Below, piece by piece: positions 22,301-30,168 of a stretch of DNA of 64,000 bases (positions are counted from its first letter, which is position 1; each line of letters begins with the position of its first letter). A program made the translations under genes and the position numbers. The notes under the pieces were generated by a model. The model was not told the DNA's origin. It made no database searches and saw nothing but the letters and a program-made list of their open reading frames with translations. Source of the stretch: Rhynchopus sp. YZ270_cl-10 (lineage: Eukaryota; Euglenozoa; Diplonemea; Diplonemida; Diplonemidae); the NCBI GenBank assembly GCA_964035575.1, contig OZ037900.1, positions 682,001-746,000 on the forward strand, written 5' to 3'.

Positions 22301-25135
22301 GATACGTGTGAAGAGGGGTTCTTCTTTGCACAACACGTCGTTGCGAACACTCTCGGCAATGGCAGCAGCTTCTGCGATGGCATCGGAAGGAACTTTGAGT
22401 TCTGTCAGCGTCGCTCCAAGGTGTCCCATGATTGCGTCAAAGTGTGTGTCGTTCAGTCCCTTCTCCTTCACCAACCGTTCGTGTGCCTTACGCATGCCAT
22501 TCCCAGTGTAGTTGTTCGGCCCACCAAAGGCAACTGTCAGGAAGTTACGTTGTGACATCTTCTGTTTCTTCATATCGACACCTGCAAAGAACTTTGCCAC
22601 TTTGTCATCTGCCATGACCTTTGTGTAGAACAGCTCCACCGCAGCGTCTACCGCAGGCGCACCACCGATACGCTTGAAGAGGGGGTCTGATTTGGATGGC
22701 TTCGGCACACTGCTTCCGAGGCCGCTGGAGTCCTTTCCGAGGACCTGCCCGCGGACGCTATTTGCGACGGCTGCAGCATCCTTTATCTCACGAGAACCTG
22801 CACCCATTTCTTTGAGCGTTGCGCTGAGAATCTCGACTATCACATCAAAATGACCATCATCCAAACCTTCGTCACGTACTAGGGCACGGTGTGCTGAGGC
22901 CAGGGTTCTCCCTGTGTACGACGTATCTGCGCCGAAGGCAAAGGAGAGGAACGAGCTTTGCTGTTCTCTGAGGCGGTTCATGTCGACGCCGGCGAAGAAG
23001 CGGAGCACCCTCTCATCCTTCAGAACCTTTTGGTAGAAGATGTCGGTAGCGCCCTTCACCGCAGATGCCCCACCGAGACGTTGGTACAAAGGTTTGTTCA
23101 GAGTAGGTTTCGTGAGAACCTCACTTCCCAGCGATTTCACCGCAATCAACGCCTCATCTAGCACATCCGCCCGCACCTTCAGCTCCGAAAGCGACGTCGC
23201 AAAATGCTCGATAAAAACCTCAAAATGGGTCGCCTCCAGGCCCTGTGAGTTGACAAGGTTTTTGTGTGCCTCCCTCATATTGACCCCCTGATATTCCCTA
23301 GGCCCTTCAAAAGCCTGCGCGAAGAACGCTGTCTGCATTTTCTTCAACCGAGCCATATCTACTCCAGAAAAATAGAAGTTGATCCGCGGGTCGTACAGAA
23401 CCCTGTTGTGCAACGTATCCACTAGGGCTTCTACGGCGGAGGACCCCCCTATGTTTTCGAACAGAGTTCCGGATCTCTCGGGCCCTAATACATCCTGCTT
23501 TATTTCGGCACATTTTAAGACCGCTTCGTTCACCAATTCCTGCGAAACCCCAAGCTCCGATAGGGTATCAGACAGATGAATTATCACTTTGTCAAAGTGA
23601 ATGTCACGTAGTCCTTCGGAAGCCACCAGCCTTCTGTGCGCATCTTGTAGCCCTCTCCCTTTGTATGAGTGCGGGCCGCCGAATGCGATTGTCAAAAACT
23701 GTTTTTGCATATTTTTGACGCGCGCCATATCAACTCCATCAAAGAAGTACGCCAAGGAGCTGTCACCTAACACTTTGGTGTAAAAGAGCTCCACTGCAGC
23801 AGACACTGCATCCGCACCTCCTAGCGCTTTGTAAAGAACTCTGTTGTCCTTTTCATCTTCTGTGACCGAAACGATGTCATCTCTATGCGTTTCCAGCACC
23901 GAATCCACCACCTTAAGCACCTCCTCAGGGGATCCCACCTTCTCCAATGCATTCAAAACATGGCGGGAAAATGCTTCAAAATGTGCATCTGATATTTTCC
24001 GTCCAGTTGTTTTAGTGAATTGACGATGCGCCTCAGCAATGCTTCTCCCTGAATACCGGTTTGGCCCACCCAGCTCCTTGGTCAAAAACGTTTGGAGGAG
24101 CTCCTTATGATGAGAGGACTCTACCCTTTCGAAGAAGGGGAGGAGGATCGGGTCGGATCGGAGGTTTTTCGCAAGGATTTCCATTGCAGCTTCCATAGCG
24201 GGCATGGCGCCCATAACTCCGAAGAGAGAAGCACGCTGCGTAGGCTTTTCTGTCTTATCCCCAAAGCAAAGAACCTCTGTACGCACACCTTCCAATACTG
24301 AGAGTACGTCATCGATGTGGTCCCCTCCTACCCCCACCTCTTGTAAGGAAAAGCCTAAGTGCTCGGCAAATGATTCCATATGAGTTTGGGACAATCCGTG
24401 GTTTTGTACTAAATCGCGATGTGCATCTCTCATGGTTTTGCCAGAATAGGTGTTGGGGCCTCCTAGTTCGGAGGAAATGAAGGAAACGAGTTGGGTTTGA
24501 AGCTTGTTTCTCCCGGATGGTGTGGTGCGGGAGAAGAAGGGGGATAGCGTGGAGTCTTCCTGGATACGGTCCATCAGGCGTGCTGCGGCCTTCCGGAGAA
24601 CGTCGCTTCCTCCGATGTCGTTATACAAATTGGCTTCGACAGCGCTGTCGCGGACCTCAGCATAGAGCTGGGTAAACTCTTCAACAAACGTCGCTGCAGT
24701 CCCTGAAGCGATTCCTGCGGTTTTAAAAGCATCTGGCAGCTTTGCCAACAAAGCTCCTGCTTCGGACACTGCAGTGCCGTTCAAAGAGGTTAACGGATTG
24801 GCCCACGCTCCGTTCACCTTCTCATACAATGCCTTCGCAAACCCTGGAGGAAATGCGCCGGAATTCGCGACCTCCGTTGTGAGAATTGAGAGAATCGTTT
24901 CTGTAGTCTCCATCTTCACATTGGCCACATTGGTCACATTGGTAGTCAAAGACTGCCCCAGCTCGGAGGCTCTCTGAGTAAAGAACCGTGCCAGCCAAGC
25001 CACCGGAGCTTCAGGGGAGGCAGAGAAGAGGCCCTCCAGGGCACGGTCAATCTCAGGAACGATGTCATACTGTTTCAGGTATTTGACCTGCGATTCGCGT
25101 TGTGCTTCCTCGAGGGCTCCGGGGGTGTCGGCCAT
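19364..25135 (-). CDS. Poly-globin: docking motif plus 14 tandem truncated-hemoglobin domains
   Basis: A 1,923-residue single-exon protein predicted to bind up to 14 hemes. Residues about 17-53 (VKYLKQYDIVPE to PVAWLARFF) resemble the RIIa/Dpy-30 dimerisation-docking motif, common in flagellar and A-kinase-anchoring complexes. A helical linker follows to about 169. From about 170, 14 group-1 truncated globin domains of about 122-125 residues run to the C-terminus, each opening with a LF/LYxxIGG-like motif. The proximal His (in AHERL-like text) is present in all 14. The distal B10 Tyr (FYTKV) is present in domains 3 and 5-13, but replaced in 1, 2, 4 and 14. Domains 7-12 are almost identical 366-bp repeats. 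The start at 25135 follows a CT-rich tract ending AAAG; an upstream in-frame Met would add unlikely sequence. Oxygen or NO handling near the flagellum is inference. Confidence 0.9.
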   Translation of the reverse strand: MADTPGALEEAQRESQVKYLKQYDIVPEIDRALEGLFSASPEAPVAWLARFFTQRASELGQSLTTNVTNVANVKMETTETILSILTTEVANSGAFPPGFAKALYEKVNGAWANPLTSLNGTAVSEAGALLAKLPDAFKTAGIASGTAATFVEEFTQLYAEVRDSAVEANLYNDIGGSDVLRKAAARLMDRIQEDSTLSPFFSRTTPSGRNKLQTQLVSFISSELGGPNTYSGKTMRDAHRDLVQNHGLSQTHMESFAEHLGFSLQEVGVGGDHIDDVLSVLEGVRTEVLCFGDKTEKPTQRASLFGVMGAMPAMEAAMEILAKNLRSDPILLPFFERVESSHHKELLQTFLTKELGGPNRYSGRSIAEAHRQFTKTTGRKISDAHFEAFSRHVLNALEKVGSPEEVLKVVDSVLETHRDDIVSVTEDEKDNRVLYKALGGADAVSAAVELFYTKVLGDSSLAYFFDGVDMARVKNMQKQFLTIAFGGPHSYKGRGLQDAHRRLVASEGLRDIHFDKVIIHLSDTLSELGVSQELVNEAVLKCAEIKQDVLGPERSGTLFENIGGSSAVEALVDTLHNRVLYDPRINFYFSGVDMARLKKMQTAFFAQAFEGPREYQGVNMREAHKNLVNSQGLEATHFEVFIEHFATSLSELKVRADVLDEALIAVKSLGSEVLTKPTLNKPLYQRLGGASAVKGATDIFYQKVLKDERVLRFFAGVDMNRLREQQSSFLSFAFGADTSYTGRTLASAHRALVRDEGLDDGHFDVIVEILSATLKEMGAGSREIKDAAAVANSVRGQVLGKDSSGLGSSVPKPSKSDPLFKRIGGAPAVDAAVELFYTKVMADDKVAKFFAGVDMKKQKMSQRNFLTVAFGGPNNYTGNGMRKAHERLVKEKGLNDTHFDAIMGHLGATLTELKVPSDAIAEAAAIAESVRNDVLCKEEPLFTRIGGAPAVEAAVDLFYTKVMADEKVSKFFAGVDMRKQKMSQRNFLTVAFGGPNNYTGSGMRKAHERLVKEKGLNDSHFDAIMGHLGATLTELKVPADAIAEAAAIAESVRNDVLCKEEPLFTRIGGAPAVEAAVDLFYTKVMADEKVSKFFAGVDMRKQKMSQRNFLTVAFGGPNNYTGSGMRKAHERLVKEKGLNDTHFDAIMGHLGATLTELKVPADAIAEAAAIAESVRNDVLCKEEPLFTRIGGAPAVEAAVDLFYTKVMADEKVSKFFAGVDMRKQKMSQRNFLTVAFGGPNNYTGSGMRKAHERLVKEKGLNDTHFDAIMGHLGATLTELKVPSDAIAEAAAIAESVRNDVLCKEEPLFTRIGGAPAVEAAVDLFYTKVMADEKVSKFFAGVDMRKQKMSQRNFLTVAFGGPNNYTGSGMRKAHERLVKEKGLNDSHFDAIMGHLGATLTELKVPADAIAEAAAIAESVRNDVLCKEEPLFTRIGGAPAVEAAVDLFYTKVMADEKVSKFFAGVDMRKQKMSQRNFLTVAFGGPNNYTGSGMRKAHERLVKEKGLNDSHFDAIMGHLGATLTELKVPSDAIAEAAAIAESVRNDVLCKEEPLFTRIGGAPAVEAAVDLFYTKVMADEKVSKFFAGVDMRKQKMSQRNFLTVAFGGPNNYTGSGMRKAHERLVKEKGLNDSHFDAIMGHLGATLTELKVPADAIAEAAAIAESVRNDVLCKTETLYERIGGAAAVEAAVDEFYKRVTSDPAVSHFFEGISMSRQRHMQRGFLTAAFDGPNTYTGDSMRKAHERLVRDKGLNGTHFNIVIAHLGATLTELGVHSDMVAEAAAIAEGLRDEILGPVDVEDSDKEEADCIIFETLGQGKVEAIVSQLFSAVQKDDMLAPFFKAAFMTQLQSTFTDFLASVWGDELYLGKNMRVAHKKTAEQGMQDEHFDRFLQHLKQSMKEQGCTQDAIKEGIRLLDDCRDDILCKPE
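20115..22650 (-). repeat. 366-bp tandem coding repeats, six near-identical plus divergent edges
   Basis: Globin domains 7-12 repeat at a 366-bp period and differ at few positions, for instance NDSHF or NDTHF and VPADAI or VPSDAI in alternating mixes. This mosaic pattern suggests unequal crossing-over or gene conversion. Domain 6 (KRIGG) is a slightly older edge copy. Confidence 0.9.
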
Positions 25136-25185
25136 CTTTAGAGGGAGAGTGGGAGAGAGAGAGAGAGAGGAGAGAGGAGAAGGAA
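25136..25185 (-). promoter_or_regulatory. Polypyrimidine tract and AG at the polyglobin start
   Basis: On the coding strand a long CT tract ends CCCTCTAAAG immediately before the ATG. It has the form of a 3' splice site, for a 5'-UTR intron or a spliced leader. No leader sequence is identifiable here. Confidence 0.5.
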
Positions 25186-25279
25186 AAAAAAAAACGTGCC
25201 CCTCTCCCAAGAAGGGGGGCGAAGGTTTTGTTGTGTCTGTAGTGTGGGTGTATTTTGATGAAGTAGGCGGGGGGGAAGG

Positions 25280-25388
25280 TTAACTATAAAGCCCTCTTGC
25301 AACAGTGTACCTTGGTACAATGACCGGCTGTACCGGGGGGTGGACACCTAACCATGCAGTCCTACAATCCAGTTCGTGGTTTACATCT
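25280..25388 (+). repeat. Family A short element upstream of polyglobin
   Basis: Near full length, from TAAAGCCCTCTTGC through GGCTGTACCGG and AACCATGCAGTCCTACAA to GTGGTTTACATCT, about 145 bp upstream of the start codon. Confidence 0.85.
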
Positions 25389-25552
25389 GATATGTACTCC
25401 CGCTTCCAAAAAAAAAGGCTTTTGCAGGATCTCCCTTGAAGAGAAACACTACAACGTGGCAATATAAAACTGGAAGCTGTCAAGTGTAAACCTCTCTGTA
25501 GGCGCGGGACACCCTTGGTCAGGACAAGTACCCTGCAGCCAACAGCAGAAGA

Positions 25553-25655
25553 TGTAAAAGGAACTCTAAATAGACTCCCGGGGTCGTACGTACTCCCACG
25601 TCAGAGGTGAAATTCTTCGATCGCGGGAAGACGAACTTCTGCGAAAGCATTCGAC
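25553..25655 (+). pseudogene. Fragment of SSU (18S-type) rRNA
   Basis: The block CAGAGGTGAAATTCTTCGAT, then GGAAGACGAACTTCTGCG and AAAGCATTCG, matches a universally conserved part of eukaryotic 18S rRNA (GGTGAAATTCTT, AAGACGAAC, GCGAAAGCATT). About 45 bases upstream may also be rRNA (AAAAGGAAC and CGGGGTCGTACGT). Sequence on both sides is not recognisable, so it is an isolated piece, not an rRNA gene. It lies on the strand opposite to the protein genes. Confidence 0.75.
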
Positions 25656-25824
25656 CTGTACCATAGGGTGAACGGGGGGGCAGTACACAACCGCTTGTCA
25701 GCCGGCGGCCCACCTTCCGTTGAAGAGTTGTGAAAAAATGTAGAGGGCGAGCAAGATTTTTTTTTTCCATCCCAGTGAATCACAATATCCACTACGCCAA
25801 TACAAATAAAGAAAAAAGAGAAAG

Positions 25825-25935
25825 CTTGGAAGATGAATGTGTCTCTCGTGTGCACACTATCTAAAAATAAAATAAAGAGACAAACTGAAAGTGCAAAACG
25901 CCTCACCATTCATCGGCAGACGCGGGCACTGTAAA
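25825..25935 (+). repeat. Adjacent family F and family C elements
   Basis: F copy: CTTGGAAGATGAATGTGTC, TCTCGTGTGCACACTATCT, with arms able to pair (AGATGA and TGTGT). The C copy follows: CTGAAAGTGCAAAACGCC, TCACCATTCATCGGCAG, ACGCGGGCACTG. Confidence 0.65.
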
Positions 25936-27045
25936 TAAACAAAAAAAAAAAAAATCACCGTTTTCTTTTCCTTTCCCACTAATTTTTTTTCATTTGTTGA
26001 AAAAAAAAAAAAAAATCTTTTGAAACGGGGACCCTTTGGGTGGATTTAGAAGGGGAGGGAGAAAACGAAAAAGAAATCGTGAGAGGAGATGGGGGGCGAG
26101 TGAACTCAAAAAAAAAAAATCAAAAAAAAAAAATCAAAAAGTAAAGAAAATTTAAAATGTGGATTGGGTTGAACCGGGAAACGTCCATTACCCCCTATCA
26201 AAGAAGTTTTTTTTTTTAAATTTTTATGTGATTGAACTAAACTTTTTTTTTAATTTTTGCCTTTTTTTCTTCTAAATCTGAGTACCTTAGTCGTAAACTT
26301 TCTCCCCACCCATCCTCAGACGGGTGGGAGATCAGAAAGAAAAACACACTAAGTGCATTACCACATAATTTCCCCTCCCCTTCCCCCTTTTTTTTGTAGT
26401 TTCATTGTGCCTAATTTTATTGTGCCATACAAAACCCCCTCTCTCTCGGAAGATGATCATTTTTTTTTGTGATGTTTTTTTATATTTTTTGTAACTAACC
26501 CTTGGGAAGGCACCTTAACATAACACCCTCCCCTGGAAAAATAAAGGCATTTTTTTTTTGACATATTTTTATCGAAAAAAAGGGAACTGGTTTATTGTTA
26601 TAAATTAATTGGAAGGAAAAACAAAAATAAAATAAAAACAAAAAACAAAATGAATCCGCACGACCCACGGGTATGCCATCATCAGACGGTACCCCTTTTA
26701 TTATTTTTATGTGTGTGTGTCGCTCCCACCACCCACCCCCACGCTCATTCCCCCCCTAATAATTCCTCCTCCCTCCCCCTCTTTTGATTTGCTTTTCTGG
26801 CCCTCCCAAAAAACCCCCCCATTTTCCCGACCACAAAGCTTTCACTTTTTTTTTAATCGCTGACATAGACCGAAGACATATTTTGTTTTCCCCCACAAAA
26901 CCATATTATAAACTGTCCTAGGTACGTTTAGAACCTATTCCATTTTAATAAGATGGACAATATGTTGAACGAGAAGGCAGCTGTCGAGGGCATTGGGCTT
27001 GGGGGAAGAAGGGAGGTTTAAAAGAAAACAAAAGCAGCTACCGTT

Positions 27046-27106
27046 CTATGCCGACTTTCCTTGGAAGGCCTTCTTATTGCGGGTGAACATCGGCGGGATC
27101 TCGGCG
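27046..27106 (-). pseudogene. Orphan coding-like terminal exon
   Basis: After a good acceptor (CCCTACCCAACAG) the coding strand reads AEIPPMFTRNKKAFQGKSA and then TAG. The residue mix looks like real protein, but no matching upstream exon is visible within a few hundred bases. It could be the end of a small unrecognised gene or a remnant. Confidence 0.25.
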
Positions 27107-27354
27107 CTGTTGGGTAGGGTATAATAGTATGCATGACAAGAAAAACTAAAAAAAACATTTTCTTTGATTTTAGACTACTATAATGGGGGCAGAAGGCCGC
27201 CCGCCTCTGCGATCCCACCGCCGCCTCCCACCTACAGGATACAGAGGATACCGTATCCTACACCGTATCCTACCGTATCTTGCCAACCCTGACCTACGGG
27301 GTGTTCAGAGACAGGAGAGGCGGCGGAGGGTCGAGGCGACAGGGGGATGATATA

Positions 27355-27447
27355 CAGCAGGACAAGTAATATTGGCGACCAAAAAAGTCGCCAATTACAC
27401 CCCAAATCCGCCAATATCATTTGGTCGCCAAGTTTCTTGTCCTACTG
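27355..27447. mobile_element. TA-flanked MITE, CAGYAGGACAAG ends, 93 bp
   Basis: CAGCAGGACAAG on the left mirrors CTTGTCCTACTG on the right, and inner arms TTGGCGACC/GGTCGCCAA match. TA sits on both sides, as in Tc1/mariner/pogo insertions. No coding content. Confidence 0.7.
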
Positions 27448-27453
27448 TAAATT

Positions 27454-27603
27454 ATGTCTCTCTTGGCAAGTGTTTTGACCGTATCGGGCCAGAAAGGAGG
27501 TCGTGTCACCAACGATACGGCTTCGAGCACTGCCTTTTGGGAACTAGACGATGTCGCTGATCTCTACAACATTCCTTGGAATAGCTATTTTTTTTTTTTT
27601 TGA
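27454..27603 (+). pseudogene. 49-codon coding-like open frame ending in a T-run
   Basis: Opens MSLLASVLTVSGQKGG and continues with varied, protein-like text (FWELDDVADLYNIPW) before running into 13 T residues and TGA at the edge of a family D element. It is the only coding-like piece on the plus strand outside transposons. It could be a gene fragment cut by the repeat. Function unknown. Confidence 0.2.
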
Positions 27604-27650
27604 AAACTTGGTTGTATTAGTGTAGCCACCCTAGAGTGTGCTCCACTATT
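27601..27650 (+). repeat. Family D element
   Basis: TGAAAACTTGGTTGTATTAG, TGTAGCCACCCTAGAG, TGTGCTCCACTATT. It lies 40 bp beyond the EF-Tu stop codon, probably in the 3' untranslated region. Confidence 0.75.
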
Positions 27651-27689
27651 TTTTTGTTGTTGAACGCAGCAAAAAAGCTGGGATTGGTT

Positions 27690-29131
27690 TCAAAATAAGG
27701 CATACTTGTAGGGGTCCACCTTGGTGACCACTCCGTGTCCAACAGTCCTTCCACCCTCACGGAAGGCGAAGTGCTGTCCCTCCTGGAGTGCGACGGGGAA
27801 TGCGAGCTTGATCAGCACGTCCTTCTGGTCACCGGGCATGACCATGACGAAGTCGCCCTCAGCCTCACCGCTTGCAATCGCCTTCTTCTCGGCCTTCGAC
27901 ACGTTCTGCTTCTGACCCTGCATCTCGGGGAAGTCGATGTTTCCAGTGATATCAGCGGTACGGAAGAAGAACTGCGGGCGGTAGTTCTGGTAGAACGGCT
28001 TCTTGCGGCCACCCTCCTCCTCAGAGAGTGCATAGATCTGTGTGATGGGATTGGGAAGTGATGTATTGTTAGATTTTTTGATACTTTCGACAAAAATGGC
28101 ACCATAAAAATGCTTCGCTTGTTTAAAATAAACCATACATTTGCTGCGAAGGAGTTGATGGGCTTGACGTGGCCCGGCTTTGCGAGGACCATTCCACGGT
28201 TGACGTCCTTGCCCTGGAGGTCTGCGCACATGACTCCGACGTTGTCACCCGCCTCAGCAGTGGGGAGGGTCTTGCAGAAGGACTCAATACCAGACACAAC
28301 GGTGTTGGTGACGTTCTCACGGTAGCCGACAAGCTCGACCTTGTCCTTGATGCTGAGGGTACCGGTCTCCACGGCTCCAGTGCACACAGAGCCCTTTCCG
28401 GGGATGTTGAAGACAGACTCCACAGGGAGCAGGAACGGCTTGTCCGTGGCACGCACCGGGGTCGGGATCGACGCGTCAACCTCGGCCATGAGCTCCATCA
28501 CGGTGTCCTCCCACTTCGCCTCACCCTCAAGCGCACGCAGTGCAGACCCACGCACGAACTTAGTTTTTTCGATGTCGAACTTGTGAAGCTCGAGAAGCTC
28601 CTTGATCTCCTCCTCAACAAGCTCTGCCATGTCCTCAGCGTCTCCTGCGTCAAGCATGTCCATCTTGTTGATGAAGACGACAAGGGCGGGGATACCGATC
28701 TGGTTCGACAGAAGGATGTGCTCGCGGGTCTGGGGCATGGGTCCGTCGGTGGCGGCGACAACGAGGATGGCTCCGTCCATCTGCGCAGCTCCAGTGACCA
28801 TGTTCTTGACGTAGTCCTGATGCCCGGGGCAGTCAATGTGTGCGTAGTGACGGTTGTCGGTCTGGTACTCAACGTGGGTGGCGTTGATGGTGATCTTTCT
28901 TCTCTTCTCCTCGGGGGATTTGTCAATCGTGTCGTTGCTCTGCGCCTGTGTCAGACCCTTCTTCGCGAGAACCGTTGTGATAGCCGCGGTCAGCGTTGTC
29001 TTTCCGTGGTCAACGTGACCAATGGTACCAATGTTCAAATGGGGCTTCGACTTCACGAAGTTCTCACGGTCGAGCTTCACCGCGGAGACGCTGAAGGCCC
29101 TGCGGGAAAGGGATGCTGCAAGCTTGTTCAT
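27690..29131 (-). CDS. TUFM: Mitochondrial elongation factor Tu, two exons
   Basis: GTPase that delivers aminoacyl-tRNA to mitochondrial ribosomes. Exons 29131-28139 and 28037-27690 give 446 residues, normal for the family. The 101-bp intron (28038-28138) has a GTATG donor and CACAG acceptor, is phase 0 and lies between SFAAN and [10 protein letters not shown]. GTPase motifs: GHVDHGKT (G1), DCPGH (G3), NKMD (G4). The remaining domains 2 and 3 are well conserved, ending [13 protein letters not shown]. The N-terminus ([20 protein letters not shown]) is basic and Ser/Arg-rich, as in mitochondrial presequences. The start is the Met at 29131; an upstream frame extension is unlikely. Unlike the AFG2 introns, this intron carries no repeat. 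Confidence 0.95.
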
Positions 29132-29276
29132 TGTAATGTGGGTGTAAAAAATGTGTGGGGAGGACAAACAAGCCTGTGTATGAGGGAGTGTGAAAAGACG
29201 GTAATATAACCCTAACACCACGCAATTCCCTCTTTCAGGTGTTCTTGGACTTCCGCTTTTTGTCCGGGCACAGCAA

Positions 29277-29325
29277 AATTTGACTTAAAATACAAAAGTC
29301 CTCGCGTGACATTTTCCTTACAGGG
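29277..29325 (+). repeat. Family A short element, 5' half, upstream of EF-Tu
   Basis: Reads TTTGACTTAAAATACAAAAG, TCCTCGCGTGACA, then diverges. It is about 146 bp upstream of the EF-Tu start. Confidence 0.65.
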
Positions 29326-30111
29326 ACTTAAATTAAAAGTGGAAAAGGGGATCGACACTTCTTTTTTTCTTCTTTAATTTGTGACGAGAACGGCTCAGTC
29401 GACATGTTGCTTTAATTGCTTTTTTTACCAAAAAAAAATCTGATGAATGTGATTGAAATAATCGGGTTGTGTGGGGTGAGGTGGGAGGACTGTGTACACA
29501 CAATCTGGCCCACATCATAGGTCGCATGCCGAGAGAGACAGGACGAAACCTTGAGATAAAGGAGAGCTAAAAAAAAGGGCAGAATAAAGCTTCGTAATAT
29601 GATTGGTCGTCTTGAAAAAAAAAACACACAAGACATTCGGAAAAAACAAAGTACACACAAAAGTACTTAAAAGGGGACACACGCTTTTGTCTGAAATCGA
29701 GGTTGTATGGTATTTGAGACACTCGGTGTGCTCTATTATTGTGTCTTTATTTGCAACGCATTGACTGGGCAGCAACCCTGCACGGTGGCAAAAAAAAATG
29801 TGAACCTATTGTTTGATCCCAACTTACACAAAAAAATAAAATTGAAAGATAAATCGGCCTCAATGGACACAAGACTCCGAAGGATATGAAAACCATAAAA
29901 AGAAAAGAGAGAAAAACTTGAGATATGGAATATGCTCCACTGTGTGCACCCCATCTGACAAAAAAATAAAACAAAAAACAAATGAACACTGACACCTCCC
30001 TCACCCCCTTCCCCCGGGTATACCTTTTTTTTTTTATACCTTTTTTTGAACAAACTCTCCACCCTACCGCAACTCAAACGACACAAAAAAAAAAGCAAAA
30101 AAAAAAGTTTG

Positions 30112-30152
30112 TAAGATGAGACCCTAAGCCTCTCGTTTGCTTAGTCACCTTT
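30112..30152 (+). repeat. Family B hairpin element at the VWA8 3' end
   Basis: TAAGATGAGACCCTAAGCC, TCTCGTTTGCTTAGTCACC. Inner arms CTAAGC/GCTTAG are kept with a slightly longer loop. It lies about 17 bp beyond the VWA8 stop codon. Confidence 0.8.
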
Positions 30153-30168
30153 AAAAAAAAATCCCATC

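Larger units (their letters stand above)
25136..27689. other. 2.5-kb region between polyglobin and EF-Tu genes
   Basis: Holds family A, C and F elements, an SSU rRNA fragment, A/T homopolymer-rich sequence (about 25930-26900) with no gene signal, a short coding-like exon at 27046-27106, a TA-flanked MITE and a 49-codon open frame. No complete gene is supported. Confidence 0.5.
29132..30168. other. 1-kb spacer between EF-Tu and VWA8 genes
   Basis: Holds a partial family A copy (29277-29325), weak D-like (about 29700-29745) and F-like (about 29910-29960) copies, and a family B hairpin near the VWA8 3' end. No gene seen. Confidence 0.5.

Noticed and set aside
28169-29209. Plus-strand 346-codon open frame opposite EF-Tu
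   Set aside because: It mirrors the highly biased EF-Tu codons; all conserved GTPase motifs are on the minus strand.
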